The translations under genes were made by a program, and so were the position numbers. Positions 1 through 9,787 of a stretch of DNA of 64,000 nt are shown here, piece after piece. The notes below the pieces were generated by a model. The model made no database searches. It had not been told where the DNA came from and worked only from the letters and a program-made list of their open reading frames with translations. This stretch comes from Cryobacterium sp. PAMC25264 (GTDB lineage: Bacteria; Actinomycetota; Actinomycetes; Actinomycetales; Microbacteriaceae). The stretch is from NCBI RefSeq assembly GCF_019443325.1, contig NZ_CP080383.1, positions 1,054,001 through 1,118,000 of the forward strand, written 5' to 3'. Each line of letters starts with the position of its first letter. The first letter of the stretch is position 1.

Positions 1-823
1 CGAGGTCTCGCAGGCCGCGGCAGACGCCGAGGGCGGTCATGTCGTTGATGGCCACCACGCCGGTCGGAGGGTTGGCGGCGGCAAAGATCTCGTGCGCAGC
101 GCGGCGTCCCACATCGGCCGCTTCGACATCACCGAAGGGCGCCTCGTCAGCGCCGGCCCAAAGGGTCATATCCGCCACGGCGAGGCCGGCGGCCTCGATG
201 GCCGAGCAGAACCCCTCATACCGCCCGGTGCGGTTGACGGAACGGAGCGAGCCGGAGACGAAGGTGAGATTCTGGTGGCCGAGACTCGTGAGGTGGGACG
301 CGGCCAGGTGGCCGCCCACCACGTTGTTGATGCTGATGCTCACCACGGTGGACGGGTCGTCGGCCTGGGTGGGCCGGTCGAACGTGACCAGGCGGAGCCC
401 CTGCTCGATGATGTGGGCCAGGTGTTTCAACGACGGCAGTGAGGTGCACAGCACGATCTCCCGCACGCCGTCGTCCCACAGCTCCTCGACATAGCGGCGT
501 TCCCGGTCAGGGTCGCGCTCGCTGTTGCAGAGCAGCACGTTGTAGCCCTCGGCGAGAGCGGCATGCTCGAGTTCCCGGGCGAATGCGCCCCAGAACGGAT
601 TGCCCACCGACGGCACGATGAGACCGACGGTGCGGGTTCGGCCCGTTCGCAACTCGCGTGCCGCCCGGTTCGGCCGGTAGCCGAGCTGGCTGATCGCCTC
701 GGTGATGCGGTCCCGCGTGGCGGGCAGCATGCGACCTGAGCGACCGTTCAGCAGGTTGGACACCGTGCTCGCCGAGACGCCGGCCGCCCGTGCAACCTGC
801 TGGATCGTAACCTTCTCCATCAT
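1..823 (-). CDS. LacI family transcriptional regulator (3' end beyond window)
   Basis: The first 274 codons of a LacI/GalR-type repressor; the C-terminus lies left of the window. The N-terminal helix-turn-helix reads VTIQQVARAAGVSASTVSN, followed by the hinge (GYRPNRAARELRTGRT) and a periplasmic-binding-like ligand domain that begins TVGLIVPSVGNPFWG. Two adjacent ATG codons (823 and 820) can start it; 823 is used. The gene diverges from the lyase/ABC-transporter operon that starts at 1123, and the intergenic region holds two inverted copies of a 15-bp LacI-like operator. It is therefore the likely local repressor of that operon, responding to a uronate or oligosaccharide. Family assignment is secure; the effector is inferred from context. 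Confidence 0.93.
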   Translation of the reverse strand, partial: MMEKVTIQQVARAAGVSASTVSNLLNGRSGRMLPATRDRITEAISQLGYRPNRAARELRTGRTRTVGLIVPSVGNPFWGAFARELEHAALAEGYNVLLCNSERDPDRERRYVEELWDDGVREIVLCTSLPSLKHLAHIIEQGLRLVTFDRPTQADDPSTVVSISINNVVGGHLAASHLTSLGHQNLTFVSGSLRSVNRTGRYEGFCSAIEAAGLAVADMTLWAGADEAPFGDVEAADVGRRAAHEIFAAANPPTGVVAINDMTALGVCRGLRDL

Positions 824-868
824 TGTCCGTTCACGTGGCGTCGGTCGAAGTGTTGGGTGATTCCAGCA

Positions 869-1014
869 GTGTAACGATCTACCGGCAGGTTGGCAATGTG
901 CGGCCCGTGCGTTATCGCCCTCGACCGATTGGTCCCGGTCTGGCAGGGGCAGGGAGTGCTTGACGAAACGAAAAGCGGCGGTTATGGTCGGTAAATCGTT
1001 GCACCAGTTTGACA
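869..1014. promoter_or_regulatory. Two inverted LacI-type operators and a -35 box in the divergent promoter region
   Basis: GTGTAACGATCTACC (869-883) recurs inverted at 990-1004 as GTGCAACGATTTACC on the minus strand, 13 of 15 bases identical. Each is a degenerate palindrome around a central CG, as LacI-family operators are. A consensus -35 hexamer TTGACA (1009-1014) follows directly after the second copy; no good -10 is visible at 17-18 bp. The pair, 121 bp apart centre to centre, suits repression by looping. Confidence 0.7.
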
Positions 1015-1122
1015 GGCCAGAGCCACGAGCTTGGCCCCGAAACTGTACGACGACGACGAAGACGTCTGAGTTTGCGGCAGCGTCGCCACCAACTACTCAC
1101 TCCCCGTGAAGGGAAAATGCTC

Positions 1123-2477
1123 ATGAACTTTCGGACAGCACGAACGACTTCCACGAGACAGGCTGTGACAGCCAACGGCACCAGCCGGCGCCACCTGGCC
1201 CTGCGGTACACCGCCCTCGGCACTGCAACCGTTCTGACCCTGGCCCTCTCGGCCTGTTCGGCCGACGAGGGATCGGCGAGCGAAGACTCCGACGCGGTCA
1301 GCGGCGACATCACGCTGCTCACGCCCATCTATGAAGGGGCAGCCGGCCAACGCCTGCTCGAGGACGAACTCCTTCCTCAGTTCTACGAGCAGTACCCCGA
1401 TGTGAACGTCACCGTCGACTACACCAACTTCGCCCGGCTGAATGAAAAGCTCACCACCGGGGTCGTCTCCGGGCTGGTACCCGACGTCATGATGATGGGC
1501 GTCGGCTGGGTCGAGGCCTTCGCCGACAAGGGTGTGTTGGCCAACCTGTCCGAGTCCGGCATCAGCGTCTCCGACCTCGAGAAGTCGACCACCCCGGAGA
1601 TCGTTCAGGCCGGCGTTTGGGACGGCGATGTCTACGGCGTGCCAATCATGCTCGACGCCCGCTTCGGCGTCGCCCGGATGGACCTGTTGCGCGAAGCCGG
1701 CTACGACGCCCCGCCCAGTACCTGGGCCGAACTTGTGGAGATGGCCGAGGCCCTCACGGTGCGCTCGGACAGCGGCTCCCTCGAACGGGCCGGCTTCGAC
1801 ATGCTGTCACTGGACGCCCGCCAGATGTACGAGACCATGCTCTTCTCGTCGGGCGGCACGCTCTTCAACGACGACAACACCGAGCCGGCGTTCAACTCCG
1901 CCGCGGGAGTGGAAGCGCTGGAGTCCGTGGTCGACCTCATCCACACCAGCAAGGTGGAGGACACCGGGTTCTCCTCGACCAAGGAGACCGTCAACCCGCT
2001 GATCAACGGCCGGGCCGCGATGGGCATCGCGCACAACAACCTCTGGACCCAGACCCTGGAGGCCGCCCCGGAGCTGCTGCCCGAGCTTGAACCCTTCCTG
2101 ATCCCCGGCGACGCGCCGGGCATGTTCGTCGGGGCACCCTGGCCACGATGTCGAAGGGCTCCGAGCACCCGGCGGCAGCCCAGGCCCTGCTCGAATTCCT
2201 GGCCAGCCCCGGACCGGCACTGGCCGCGAACGAACAGCGCGGCAACATCCCGGCCCTGACCGAACTGCTCGACAGCGAGTACGCGCAGGGCAACCGTCTG
2301 GTGCAGTTCTCGATGGAGAACCTCGACGTGGCCAAGCGCGAGGGCGGACCGAGCGAATGGCTCGGCCTGCGCGGCGAGATCGCGCCGGCCATCGAATCCG
2401 CGCTGCTGGCGCAGAAAACTCCGAAGCAGGCCCTGGACGACCTCGCCGACCTGTTCACCTCAAAGATGGGCGGTTGA
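1123..2477 (+). pseudogene. CUT1 ABC transporter sugar substrate-binding lipoprotein, frame broken by one missing base
   Basis: Family 1 extracellular solute-binding protein, about 450 residues, the lipid-anchored receptor of the importer formed with the next two genes. The signal peptide ends in a lipobox (LALSAC, Cys about residue 45), so the mature protein is tethered outside the membrane. ATG 1123 lies 9 bp after AAGGG; ATG 1117 is the alternative. The frame is lost at the G-run 2131-2134: one extra G restores VGGTLATMSKGSEHPAA and leads without gap into the downstream frame, which ends at 2477. Both halves look fully conserved, so a sequencing deletion is more likely than a dead gene. 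Only 2 bp separate it from the next permease. Confidence 0.88.
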
Positions 2478-2479
2478 CC

Positions 2480-3436
2480 ATGAGCGCACCCACGCGCCCC
2501 GCCCCAGCGACCCGACTCGTTCCCCCGCCCCGGGTCCTGACGAACACAACACGGCGGCCCGAGCGGTCACGGTCCCAGCGCAAGCTGAGCCGGGCCGGCT
2601 GGCTGATGGTGACGCCCGCCGTCGCCCACATCGGGCTCTGGACCGCACTGCCGGTGCTGGCGACCTTCGCCCTGAGCCTGACCGACTACAACATCTTTGA
2701 CGCACCACGCTGGATCGGGATCGACAACTACATCCAGATCTGGAACGACCCCACGTTCCGCCTGGCCACCTGGAACACCGTCGTCTATACCTTCTGGACG
2801 GTGCCTGTGTCGATGGCGATCGCCATGGTCATCGCCGTGGCGCTCAACCAGAACCTCTGGCTGCGCACCTGGTACCGCACCGCGTTCTTCCTACCGCAGG
2901 TCACCGCCACCGTCGCCATCGCCATGGTCTGGCTGTGGATCTACAACCCGCAGCAGGGACTCCTCAACGCGGCGCTGTCCGTCATCGGCATTCCCGGCCA
3001 GGCCTGGCTGGCCAACCCGGACTGGTCGCTCTGGGCGGTGATCCTGGTCGGGGCCTGGCAGGGCATCGGCATCAAGATGCTCATCTATATAGCCGCCCTG
3101 CAGAACGTGGACAACAGCCTCTACGAAGCGGCATCCGTGGACGGAGCCTCCGTGGTGCGCAAGTTCTTCGCCATCACCCTTCCGATGCTCAAGCCGGCCA
3201 CGTTCTTCGTGCTCGTTATCTCGATCATCGGAGCCTTCCAGGTGTTCGACCAGATCTACGTCCTCACCGACGGCGGCCCGGCGAACGCGACGACCATGAT
3301 GACCTACGAGGTCTACCGGTCCGCCTTCCAGAACTTCCAGATGGGCCTCGCCTCGGCGCAGTCCGTGTGCCTGTTCGCCTTCCTGCTCGTGATGACCCTG
3401 ATCAGCCGACGTGCGACCCGAGGTGATGACGAATGA
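2480..3436 (+). CDS. Carbohydrate ABC transporter permease (MalF/UgpA type)
   Basis: 318-residue inner-membrane permease of a CUT1 sugar importer. After a basic, Pro-rich N-terminus come six hydrophobic segments and the cytoplasmic EAA loop (EAASVDGASVVRKFFAITLP) that docks to the ATPase. ATG 2480, 2 bp after the binding-protein stop, is preferred over upstream in-frame starts that would run into the binding-protein gene. It overlaps the next permease by ATGA. No ATPase gene lies in the operon, so a shared MsiK-type ATPase encoded elsewhere is likely, as is common for actinobacterial CUT1 systems. Context points to uronate-containing oligosaccharides as substrate (inference). Confidence 0.93.
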   Translation: MSAPTRPAPATRLVPPPRVLTNTTRRPERSRSQRKLSRAGWLMVTPAVAHIGLWTALPVLATFALSLTDYNIFDAPRWIGIDNYIQIWNDPTFRLATWNTVVYTFWTVPVSMAIAMVIAVALNQNLWLRTWYRTAFFLPQVTATVAIAMVWLWIYNPQQGLLNAALSVIGIPGQAWLANPDWSLWAVILVGAWQGIGIKMLIYIAALQNVDNSLYEAASVDGASVVRKFFAITLPMLKPATFFVLVISIIGAFQVFDQIYVLTDGGPANATTMMTYEVYRSAFQNFQMGLASAQSVCLFAFLLVMTLISRRATRGDDE

Positions 3437-4359
3437 CCACCACACGGATGCAGCCGGGCACGACGCCGGCAGCGGCCCCGAGGCCGCGCACCAAACGGCG
3501 ACGGCCGTGGAAGGGCAAGCTGCTGCTCAACGTGATCCTCAGCCTCGGCGCCTTCACCATGATCATCCCGTTCCTCTGGATGATCGCCACCTCGTTGAAG
3601 TCACCCGCCGAACTGGCCCAGTTCCCGCCGACACTGCTGCCGCAGGTCTGGCAGTGGAGCAACTACAGCGAGGCCCTGCAGGCCGCCCCGTTCCACCTGT
3701 ACTTCCGCAACAGCTTCCTGATCTCGGCCGGCCACACCATCATCACCCTGGTGCTGGGCTCGATGGCCGGGTACGCGCTGGCCCGCGTCCCGTTCCGCGG
3801 GCGGGAGTGGGTGTTCATGGGCTTCGTCGCGATGCTGATGATCCCCACATACACCAAGATCGTGCCGCAGTTCCTGCTGGTGAAGTTCATGCCCCTCTTC
3901 GGCGGCAACGACATCTTCGGCCAGGGCGGCACGGGCTGGCTGAACACCTGGTGGGCGCTCATCATCCCCGGCGGCCTCAGCGCCACGGCGATCTTCCTGT
4001 TCCGGCAGTTCTACCTCTCTCTGCCACGCGAACTCGAAGAGGCCGCCCGGCTCGACGGCCTGAACGAGTTCCGCATCTACGCCCAGATCTATACGCCGCT
4101 GATCAAGCCGGCCCTGGCCACCGTGGCCCTGCTCACGTTCCAGGAGAGCTGGAACAACTTCCTCTGGCCGCTGCTGGTCACCACCAGGGACGACCTCCGG
4201 GTGATCCAGGTCGGGTTGGCGGTCTTCCAACAGCTCGACAGCACCTCGTGGCACTACCTCATGGCCGGTACCACTCTGGCCACCGTGCCCATGGTCGTGC
4301 TGTTCCTCTTCTGCCAGAAGTACTTCATCCAGGGATTCACCCATGCCGGCATCAAATAA
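3433..4359 (+). CDS. Carbohydrate ABC transporter permease (MalG/UgpE type)
   Basis: 308-residue second permease subunit, pairing with the preceding gene. Six membrane segments are visible; the EAA loop reads EEAARLDGLNEFRIYAQIYT followed by PLIKPAL. The start codon overlaps the upstream stop (ATGA at 3433-3436), so the two permeases are translationally coupled. The C-terminus ends in the usual QKYFIQGFTHAGIK-like tail of this family. It acts in the cytoplasmic membrane in import of the ligand captured by the lipoprotein at 1123-2477. A 46-bp gap with a good ribosome-binding site separates it from the next gene, so the transporter and catabolic halves may be tuned separately. Confidence 0.94.
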   Translation: MTTTRMQPGTTPAAAPRPRTKRRRPWKGKLLLNVILSLGAFTMIIPFLWMIATSLKSPAELAQFPPTLLPQVWQWSNYSEALQAAPFHLYFRNSFLISAGHTIITLVLGSMAGYALARVPFRGREWVFMGFVAMLMIPTYTKIVPQFLLVKFMPLFGGNDIFGQGGTGWLNTWWALIIPGGLSATAIFLFRQFYLSLPRELEEAARLDGLNEFRIYAQIYTPLIKPALATVALLTFQESWNNFLWPLLVTTRDDLRVIQVGLAVFQQLDSTSWHYLMAGTTLATVPMVVLFLFCQKYFIQGFTHAGIK

Positions 4360-4405
4360 TCCGGCATCCGGAACAACACCACTACACCCCACCAAAGGAC
4401 TCAAC

Positions 4406-5215
4406 ATGCCGAACGACACCGCACTCCTGACCCCCACTCCGCTCGGCGGCCTGCAGCTCGACCTCACCGGCCGACGCGCCCTGGTGACCGGCGGCGGCAG
4501 CGGCATCGGCGCCGCCATCGCCCGTGCCCTCGGCGCTCGGGGCGCCGATGTCGCCGTGCACTACGCGAACAGCAAGGACGGCGCTGAGGCCGTCGCCGGC
4601 GAGCTGATCGGAGCGGGGCGGCGCGCCATCGCCATAGGCGGCGACCTCACCGACCCGGCCCAGGCATCCGCCGTGGTGGCCGCCGCGGCCGCGCACCTGG
4701 GCGGTATCGACATCGTGGTGAACAACGCCGGCCACCTCGTTGGACGATCCACCGTGGCCGAGATGTCCGACGAACACTGGGCGAGCGTGCTCTCGGTGAA
4801 CGTCTCGAGCAGCTTCTACGTCACCCGCGCCGCCGTGCCGTATCTAGCCGAATCGGCCGCGGGCCGTGTGGTGCTGATGTCGTCGTTGGCCGGGGAGAAC
4901 GGCGGCGGCGCCGGGTCGGTGGCCTACGCCACCGCCAAGGCCGCCGTCGTGGGGTTCGCCCGCGGCCTGGCCAAGGAACTCGCCGCCGACGCGATCACCG
5001 TCAACGCCCTTGCCCCCGGTTTCATCGAGGACACGGCCTTCCACAACACCTTCACCCCGACGGCCGCGCAGCAGAACATCGTCGCCGGCCTGCCGCTGCG
5101 ACGCCCGGGGACGGTCGACGATGTCGCCGGCGCCGTGCTTTACCTGGCCTCGGACCTCTCGTCGTTCGTCACCGGTCAAGTGATCGACATCAACGGCGGG
5201 GCGAACTTCCGGTGA
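4406..5215 (+). CDS. SDR family NAD(P)-dependent oxidoreductase, probable uronate reductase/dehydrogenase
   Basis: 269-residue classical short-chain dehydrogenase/reductase. The Rossmann cofactor motif is VTGGGSGIGAAIARALG, then NNAG, the catalytic Ser in VLMSSLAG and the YATAK Tyr-Lys pair, with a C-terminal DINGGANFR. ATG 4406 is chosen because AAAGGA lies 6 bp upstream; an earlier in-frame ATG at 4343 lacks a site and overlaps the permease. It sits directly before two lyase genes and upstream of KDG kinase and KDPG aldolase, so a role converting 4-deoxy-5-hexoseulose uronate (or a related keto-uronate) to KDG is plausible. That substrate is inferred; SDR sequence alone does not give it. 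Confidence 0.88.
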   Translation: MPNDTALLTPTPLGGLQLDLTGRRALVTGGGSGIGAAIARALGARGADVAVHYANSKDGAEAVAGELIGAGRRAIAIGGDLTDPAQASAVVAAAAAHLGGIDIVVNNAGHLVGRSTVAEMSDEHWASVLSVNVSSSFYVTRAAVPYLAESAAGRVVLMSSLAGENGGGAGSVAYATAKAAVVGFARGLAKELAADAITVNALAPGFIEDTAFHNTFTPTAAQQNIVAGLPLRRPGTVDDVAGAVLYLASDLSSFVTGQVIDINGGANFR

Positions 5216-7110
5216 CCGGCGTGCAGCACGCCAGGGGCGGGTGGTGGCACGACTACGTCTGCCCCACGCACGGCACCGAACTGGAACCCCGCTCCGGCGA
5301 CGCCTACCCGTGCCGGTACGGCTGCCGGCTCACCGGCGAACCGTTCGCCTCGGCCTGGACCGTCTACACGCATCAGGCCGGGGCCCGCCGGGCCCGGCTG
5401 CTCGCTCACCGGCACACCAGCGCCCGGGCTCGCGGAGTCGTCGACACCGCTGACCGGAACGAGGCCGTGCACATCGTGACGGAGTTCGCCGAGGTCTACG
5501 CCGACATCGCCGCGGCCGGCTGGAGCACCCAGAGCGAACCGTGGATGCTGCGCGGCAAGCTCTTCGCCCAGGCCCTGACCGAGGCGATCTGGGCGGTGCA
5601 ACTGGCGGATGCCGTGGCCGAACTGGCCACCGACGATGTGGCCAGGCCTGCCCTCGGCGCCCCGGTGGTGAGCCTGCTGACCGGGCTACTGGCCACGATC
5701 ACGTCGGCCCGGCAGACCCTGGTGGTGGACAAGAACGACCCGACCAGCAACTACGTGGCCTGGATCGACGCCGCCGGAACCACCCTGAACCGGGCTCTGC
5801 TGGCCCTCGGTCATGTCGATGACGGCCAAGACTGGGTCGCCCGCACCGTCCAACACGCCAGGCTCGCCATCGGCGCCGACGGCTGGGAGTGGGAGGGATC
5901 CACCTACTATCACCTGTTCGTGCTGCGGGCCTACCTGCTTGCGCTCCGCGGCACCGAGCCGGCCGCGCTTCACGCCGACGCCTTCGAACGGCTCGCCGAC
6001 ATGGTGAGGGTGCTGGCCGACCTGGCCGCACCGGACGGTACCCTGCCGATGCTGCACGACGGACCGTACGACCGGGTGCCCGCCCACCTCGAGGTGCTCG
6101 AGGTATGCGTGCTGGCCCGCCAGCTCTGGGCAGATTCCCCGCTCGACGCGGTAGAAGCGGCGGCCCGCCGGTCGCTCGGGGACGCCCACGACGGACTCGA
6201 AGACCTGCTCACCGGCTGGTTCGGCGGCCCGGCGCTGCCCGCGCCCACCCGCGGGGCGACACCGGCCGGGCCGCGGCCATCCGCGCTCTTCGCGAACGCC
6301 GGCTACGCGGTGCTCCGCGACCCGGGTGACACCTGGCAGGCCGTACTCGACGCCGGTCCGCACGGTGGTTCGCACGGACACCTCGACAAGCTCGGCCTCT
6401 ACTTCTACGGCACCGGGGTGGCCTGGCAGCCCGCACCGGGGGTGCCGCCGTACGCCAGCACTCTGCGCCGCGGCTACTACGCCCGCACCCTGGCGCACCC
6501 CACCGTGCGGGTCGACGATCTCGACCAGCTACCCACGACGGGCCAGTTGGAAGACTTCTCGGCAACCCGCGTCGTGGCCAGCGCCGGCGACGCCATCGCC
6601 GGGGTCTTCCTGCGGCGCGAGCTCGTGATGACCGACGACTACCTACTCGACATCGTGCACGCGGTCGTGGACGACCCCACCGGCGACACCGACACCCCCC
6701 GCGACACCAACGCCACCGGCGGGCGCCGGATCACCCTCGCCCTCCGGCCGGCGGTGCCCCTCACGGTCACGGCTGAGGGCGGCGCCTGGCGCACCACCTG
6801 GGCGGCCAGCCGACACGGCGACCCGACGCAGGCGGAGCCCGGCGCCGCCGAGCTGCACGGCTTCCACCGGGCCACGGCGCCGGCGGTGTTGCTGGCCGCA
6901 CCCGGCCGGGGGCCCTCCGATGACCCGGCCCGCACCCTCACCATCGCCGACTGGACCGTCACGGGACACGAGGCCTGGTTCGTCTCGGTCTACGCGCCCG
7001 GCACCGCCGTCGTGCGCGACGTGGTTCTGCACTTTGGCGCGGCCGGCCTCACCATTGTCACGGTCCTCCTCGCCGACGAACGCTCCACCGACCACCGGGT
7101 GACCCGATGA
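5212..7110 (+). CDS. Heparinase II/III family polysaccharide lyase (first of two)
   Basis: 632-residue protein with an alpha/alpha-barrel N-terminal half and a heparinase II/III-like C-terminal beta domain, recognised from GPHGGSHGHLDKLGLYFY near residue 385, where the His residues belong to the catalytic or metal-binding centre. The N-terminus has a compact Cys/His cluster (CPTHG...CRYGC), perhaps a metal site. GTG 5212 overlaps the SDR stop (GTGA). There is no signal peptide, so it should act in the cytoplasm on imported oligosaccharides, releasing unsaturated uronate by beta-elimination. The family covers alginate, heparin and other uronate lyases; the polymer cannot be told from sequence. 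It overlaps the second lyase by ATGA. Confidence 0.88.
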   Translation: MTGVQHARGGWWHDYVCPTHGTELEPRSGDAYPCRYGCRLTGEPFASAWTVYTHQAGARRARLLAHRHTSARARGVVDTADRNEAVHIVTEFAEVYADIAAAGWSTQSEPWMLRGKLFAQALTEAIWAVQLADAVAELATDDVARPALGAPVVSLLTGLLATITSARQTLVVDKNDPTSNYVAWIDAAGTTLNRALLALGHVDDGQDWVARTVQHARLAIGADGWEWEGSTYYHLFVLRAYLLALRGTEPAALHADAFERLADMVRVLADLAAPDGTLPMLHDGPYDRVPAHLEVLEVCVLARQLWADSPLDAVEAAARRSLGDAHDGLEDLLTGWFGGPALPAPTRGATPAGPRPSALFANAGYAVLRDPGDTWQAVLDAGPHGGSHGHLDKLGLYFYGTGVAWQPAPGVPPYASTLRRGYYARTLAHPTVRVDDLDQLPTTGQLEDFSATRVVASAGDAIAGVFLRRELVMTDDYLLDIVHAVVDDPTGDTDTPRDTNATGGRRITLALRPAVPLTVTAEGGAWRTTWAASRHGDPTQAEPGAAELHGFHRATAPAVLLAAPGRGPSDDPARTLTIADWTVTGHEAWFVSVYAPGTAVVRDVVLHFGAAGLTIVTVLLADERSTDHRVTR

Positions 7111-9125
7111 GCGCCGCACCGACCACCGTCGTGAGCCGGCCGCTGCTGCTCGCCGGGCACGAAGACCGGTTGCGCGCCGAGATCCTCACGGTGAAGGCCG
7201 CACAGTTCCGCCGGCTGCTCGACGAGTGCGAACGGTACCGGGCCCTGCCGCTTGCGCCGGCGCATCCGGATGCGTCGATCACCTACCTCGGTGCCGCCGC
7301 TGCCAACCTGGCGCTGGCCTACCGGCTGACCGGTCAGGAGCACTACCTCACCGAGCTGCGACGCTGGCTCGACGTGGCCGTGGGCTACCCGCACTGGGGT
7401 AAGGCGCACCTGCCCGACCACGACCTCGACGCGGGCTGGCTGCTGCACGGCCTCGGCCTGGCGTATTCCTGGGCGGGCGACGCCCTGCCGGAACCCGAAC
7501 GGGCCCGGCTGCGGGACAAGCTCATCCTGCAGGGCAGCCGGCTGCACGAGTTCGCGGTTGCCTCCGAGGGCGGCTGGTGGACCTCGTCGTACTGGCAGAA
7601 CCACAACTGGATCTGCTTCGCCGGCCTGGCCACGGCCGCATATGCCGTCGTGGCCGAGCATCCGGACGCTCGGGCCTGGTCCGACCTGGCCAAGGCCAAC
7701 TTCGACACCGTGCTCGATATGCTGCCCGACGACGGCTCGAACAACGAAGGTGTCGTGTACTGGCGCTACGGTGTGCCGTGGCTGGTGAGCTACCTCGATG
7801 TGCTGCGCTCCGCGGAGGGAACCGACTGGTTCGCCCGCAGCGCGTACCTGAGGGGAACCTTCTGGTACCGGCTCTACCAGGCCGCGCCGGACCTCGAACG
7901 CATCGTCAACCACGGCGACTGCCACGACCGGCGCAGCGGCCACTCCGTCGCCCTGTATTACAAGCTGGCCGCCGAATACGGCATCGGGCAGGCCCAGTGG
8001 TTGGCGCGCCAGGTGGCCGACGGATTCTTCTGGCGGGAGGCCTACGAGAGCGGCGTCCGGCCCGGTGTGTGCGCCGAGGCCTACCAGGAACTGCTCTGGT
8101 TCGACCCGACCGTGGCCGAGGCCGACCCGCAGAGCCTGCCGACCAGCCGGTTCTTCCCCGACCTTGGACTCGTCGTGGGGCGCACCTCCTGGCAGCCGGA
8201 TGCGACGCTCGTTTCCGTGAAGGCGGCCCCCGGCGGAGGTCACACGGCCTGGACCGCCTCGGCGAAGCTCGACCGCGAACACGGCTGGACCACCCTCAAC
8301 GCCGGCCACCAACACCCGGACGCCGGCAGTTTCGTGATCCTCGGGCACGGCTCCTATCTCGCCATCGACGAGGGCTACTCGAGCCGCAAACGCACCGCGC
8401 ACCACAACGGGGTGCTCGTGGACGGTCACGGCTTCGTCAACGAAGACCGCTACCACGTGTTCGAGAACCTGGACCGGCAGCACACCGCCGAGGTCCTGAC
8501 CACCACCCTCGACGGCGGCTGGGTGCACTCCGTGAGCGAGATCGGCGCGATGTACGACCCCGCCCTCGGCGTGCAGCGGCTGCGCCGGCATCTGGTGATG
8601 TCACCGGCGGGAACTGTCTTCACCGTCGACGAGTGCGTGGCGCGCGACCCGAGCGCCTTCACGTGGTTACTGCAGACCGACAACCCGCCCGCGGCGCACG
8701 GCGACGGCCGCTATCTCGCCCAGGCGGGCAGCGGATGCCTGCTCGTCACGCTGCTGGAACCGGTCGACGTCCACACCGACGTCATCACGAGCACGGTGCA
8801 GGCCAACCCGACCTCGTCGACGCCCGCGTTGGCGATCATTACCGAGCAGCACACCCTGCGCCGCACGACCGGACCCGTCACGGCCACGGTCTTCGTCACC
8901 ATTCTCGAGCCGCGCGCCTGGAACGAAACCGAGGCCGGGGTCGCGACCGCGAACATCCACGGCCGGACGGTGCACCTGGCCCTCGGCCGGGCCGGGCGCC
9001 AGGAACACGTCGCCCTGCACCTCGACGGGCAGGCCATCGACCTGGCCGCCGCTGCCGGCGCGGCTGAGGTGCGCGGGGCGGGATTCGCCGCCCGAACCGG
9101 CCCCGACGAGATGGGCACCCCATGA
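7107..9125 (+). CDS. Heparinase II/III family lyase with N-terminal alpha-barrel (second of two)
   Basis: 672-residue lyase-like protein. The first half is an all-helical barrel (YLGAAAANLALAYRLTGQEHY, then SYWQNHNWICFAGLATAAYA and DDGSNNEGVVYWRYGV), the second half a heparinase II/III beta domain with TLNAGHQHPDAGSFVILGHG. The Asn-His pair in QNHNW and the NHGDCHDR stretch are candidate catalytic residues. No signal peptide is seen, so it is probably cytoplasmic. The start overlaps the preceding lyase (ATGA 7107-7110) and its stop overlaps the DUF624 gene. Two different lyases in one operon suggest sequential or linkage-specific cleavage of one imported oligosaccharide. Confidence 0.88.
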   Translation: MSAAPTTVVSRPLLLAGHEDRLRAEILTVKAAQFRRLLDECERYRALPLAPAHPDASITYLGAAAANLALAYRLTGQEHYLTELRRWLDVAVGYPHWGKAHLPDHDLDAGWLLHGLGLAYSWAGDALPEPERARLRDKLILQGSRLHEFAVASEGGWWTSSYWQNHNWICFAGLATAAYAVVAEHPDARAWSDLAKANFDTVLDMLPDDGSNNEGVVYWRYGVPWLVSYLDVLRSAEGTDWFARSAYLRGTFWYRLYQAAPDLERIVNHGDCHDRRSGHSVALYYKLAAEYGIGQAQWLARQVADGFFWREAYESGVRPGVCAEAYQELLWFDPTVAEADPQSLPTSRFFPDLGLVVGRTSWQPDATLVSVKAAPGGGHTAWTASAKLDREHGWTTLNAGHQHPDAGSFVILGHGSYLAIDEGYSSRKRTAHHNGVLVDGHGFVNEDRYHVFENLDRQHTAEVLTTTLDGGWVHSVSEIGAMYDPALGVQRLRRHLVMSPAGTVFTVDECVARDPSAFTWLLQTDNPPAAHGDGRYLAQAGSGCLLVTLLEPVDVHTDVITSTVQANPTSSTPALAIITEQHTLRRTTGPVTATVFVTILEPRAWNETEAGVATANIHGRTVHLALGRAGRQEHVALHLDGQAIDLAAAAGAAEVRGAGFAARTGPDEMGTP

Positions 9126-9787
9126 CCGCCGCAACCCGACTGCCACGTAACCGGCCTGCCCCGCCCGCCGCCCGCGGCTGGGAGCAGCGGCTGCTGGCCG
9201 CCATGGCCTACCCGGCGAACCTCGCGCTCGTGGGAGTGGCCGCGCTCATCCTGGCCCTGCCGGTGGTGACCATCCTGCCCGCGTCGGTGGCGGCGGCGCG
9301 CGCCCTGCGCCTCTGGCTGCAGGACGGAGAGACCGCGGTGTTCACCGCCACCTTCCGTGAGTTCGGCGCCACCTGGCGGCGCACCCTGCCGCTGGGCGTC
9401 GCCAGCGTCGCCGTGGTGCTGCTTCTCCTGGTCGACAGCGTCTTCCTCGGCCAGCAGCTCAGCGCGGCCGGCGCAGGGGCGAGCCCGGTGGCGCTGGTCC
9501 TGGCCGCAGCCACGGTGCCCGTCGCCCTGGCCGTGACCCTGCTGTTGCTGGCCCTGCCGGTGGCCGCGGCCCGAAGCCGCGATGGCACCCGGCGCCAGTG
9601 GCTGCTGGAAGCGGGATACCTGATCGCCCGCCGGCCCGTGCAGGCGCTGCTCATGCTCGCGATCGTCGTGGCCTTCGTCCTCACCTGCTATCTACTGCCC
9701 ACCCTGGTGCCGTTCTTCGGCCTCTCCCTGCCCGTCTACCTCGCCCTCGTCATGCTGGGCCGGGACACGGGCGGCACACCCTCATGA
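9122..9787 (+). CDS. DUF624 (YesL-like) integral membrane protein
   Basis: 221-residue protein with about five hydrophobic segments and the N-terminal AYPANLALVGVAALILALPVVTILPAS pattern of the DUF624/YesL family (here split in two: a first helix near residues 30-60, then more near 98-115, 123-150 and 175-210). YesL-like proteins are recurrent companions of CUT1 ABC importers in polysaccharide-use operons, but their role is unknown; assistance to the permease or a regulatory function has been suggested. It overlaps the lyase upstream and the aldolase downstream by ATGA, so it is translated with them. Confidence 0.8.
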   Translation: MTAATRLPRNRPAPPAARGWEQRLLAAMAYPANLALVGVAALILALPVVTILPASVAAARALRLWLQDGETAVFTATFREFGATWRRTLPLGVASVAVVLLLLVDSVFLGQQLSAAGAGASPVALVLAAATVPVALAVTLLLLALPVAAARSRDGTRRQWLLEAGYLIARRPVQALLMLAIVVAFVLTCYLLPTLVPFFGLSLPVYLALVMLGRDTGGTPS

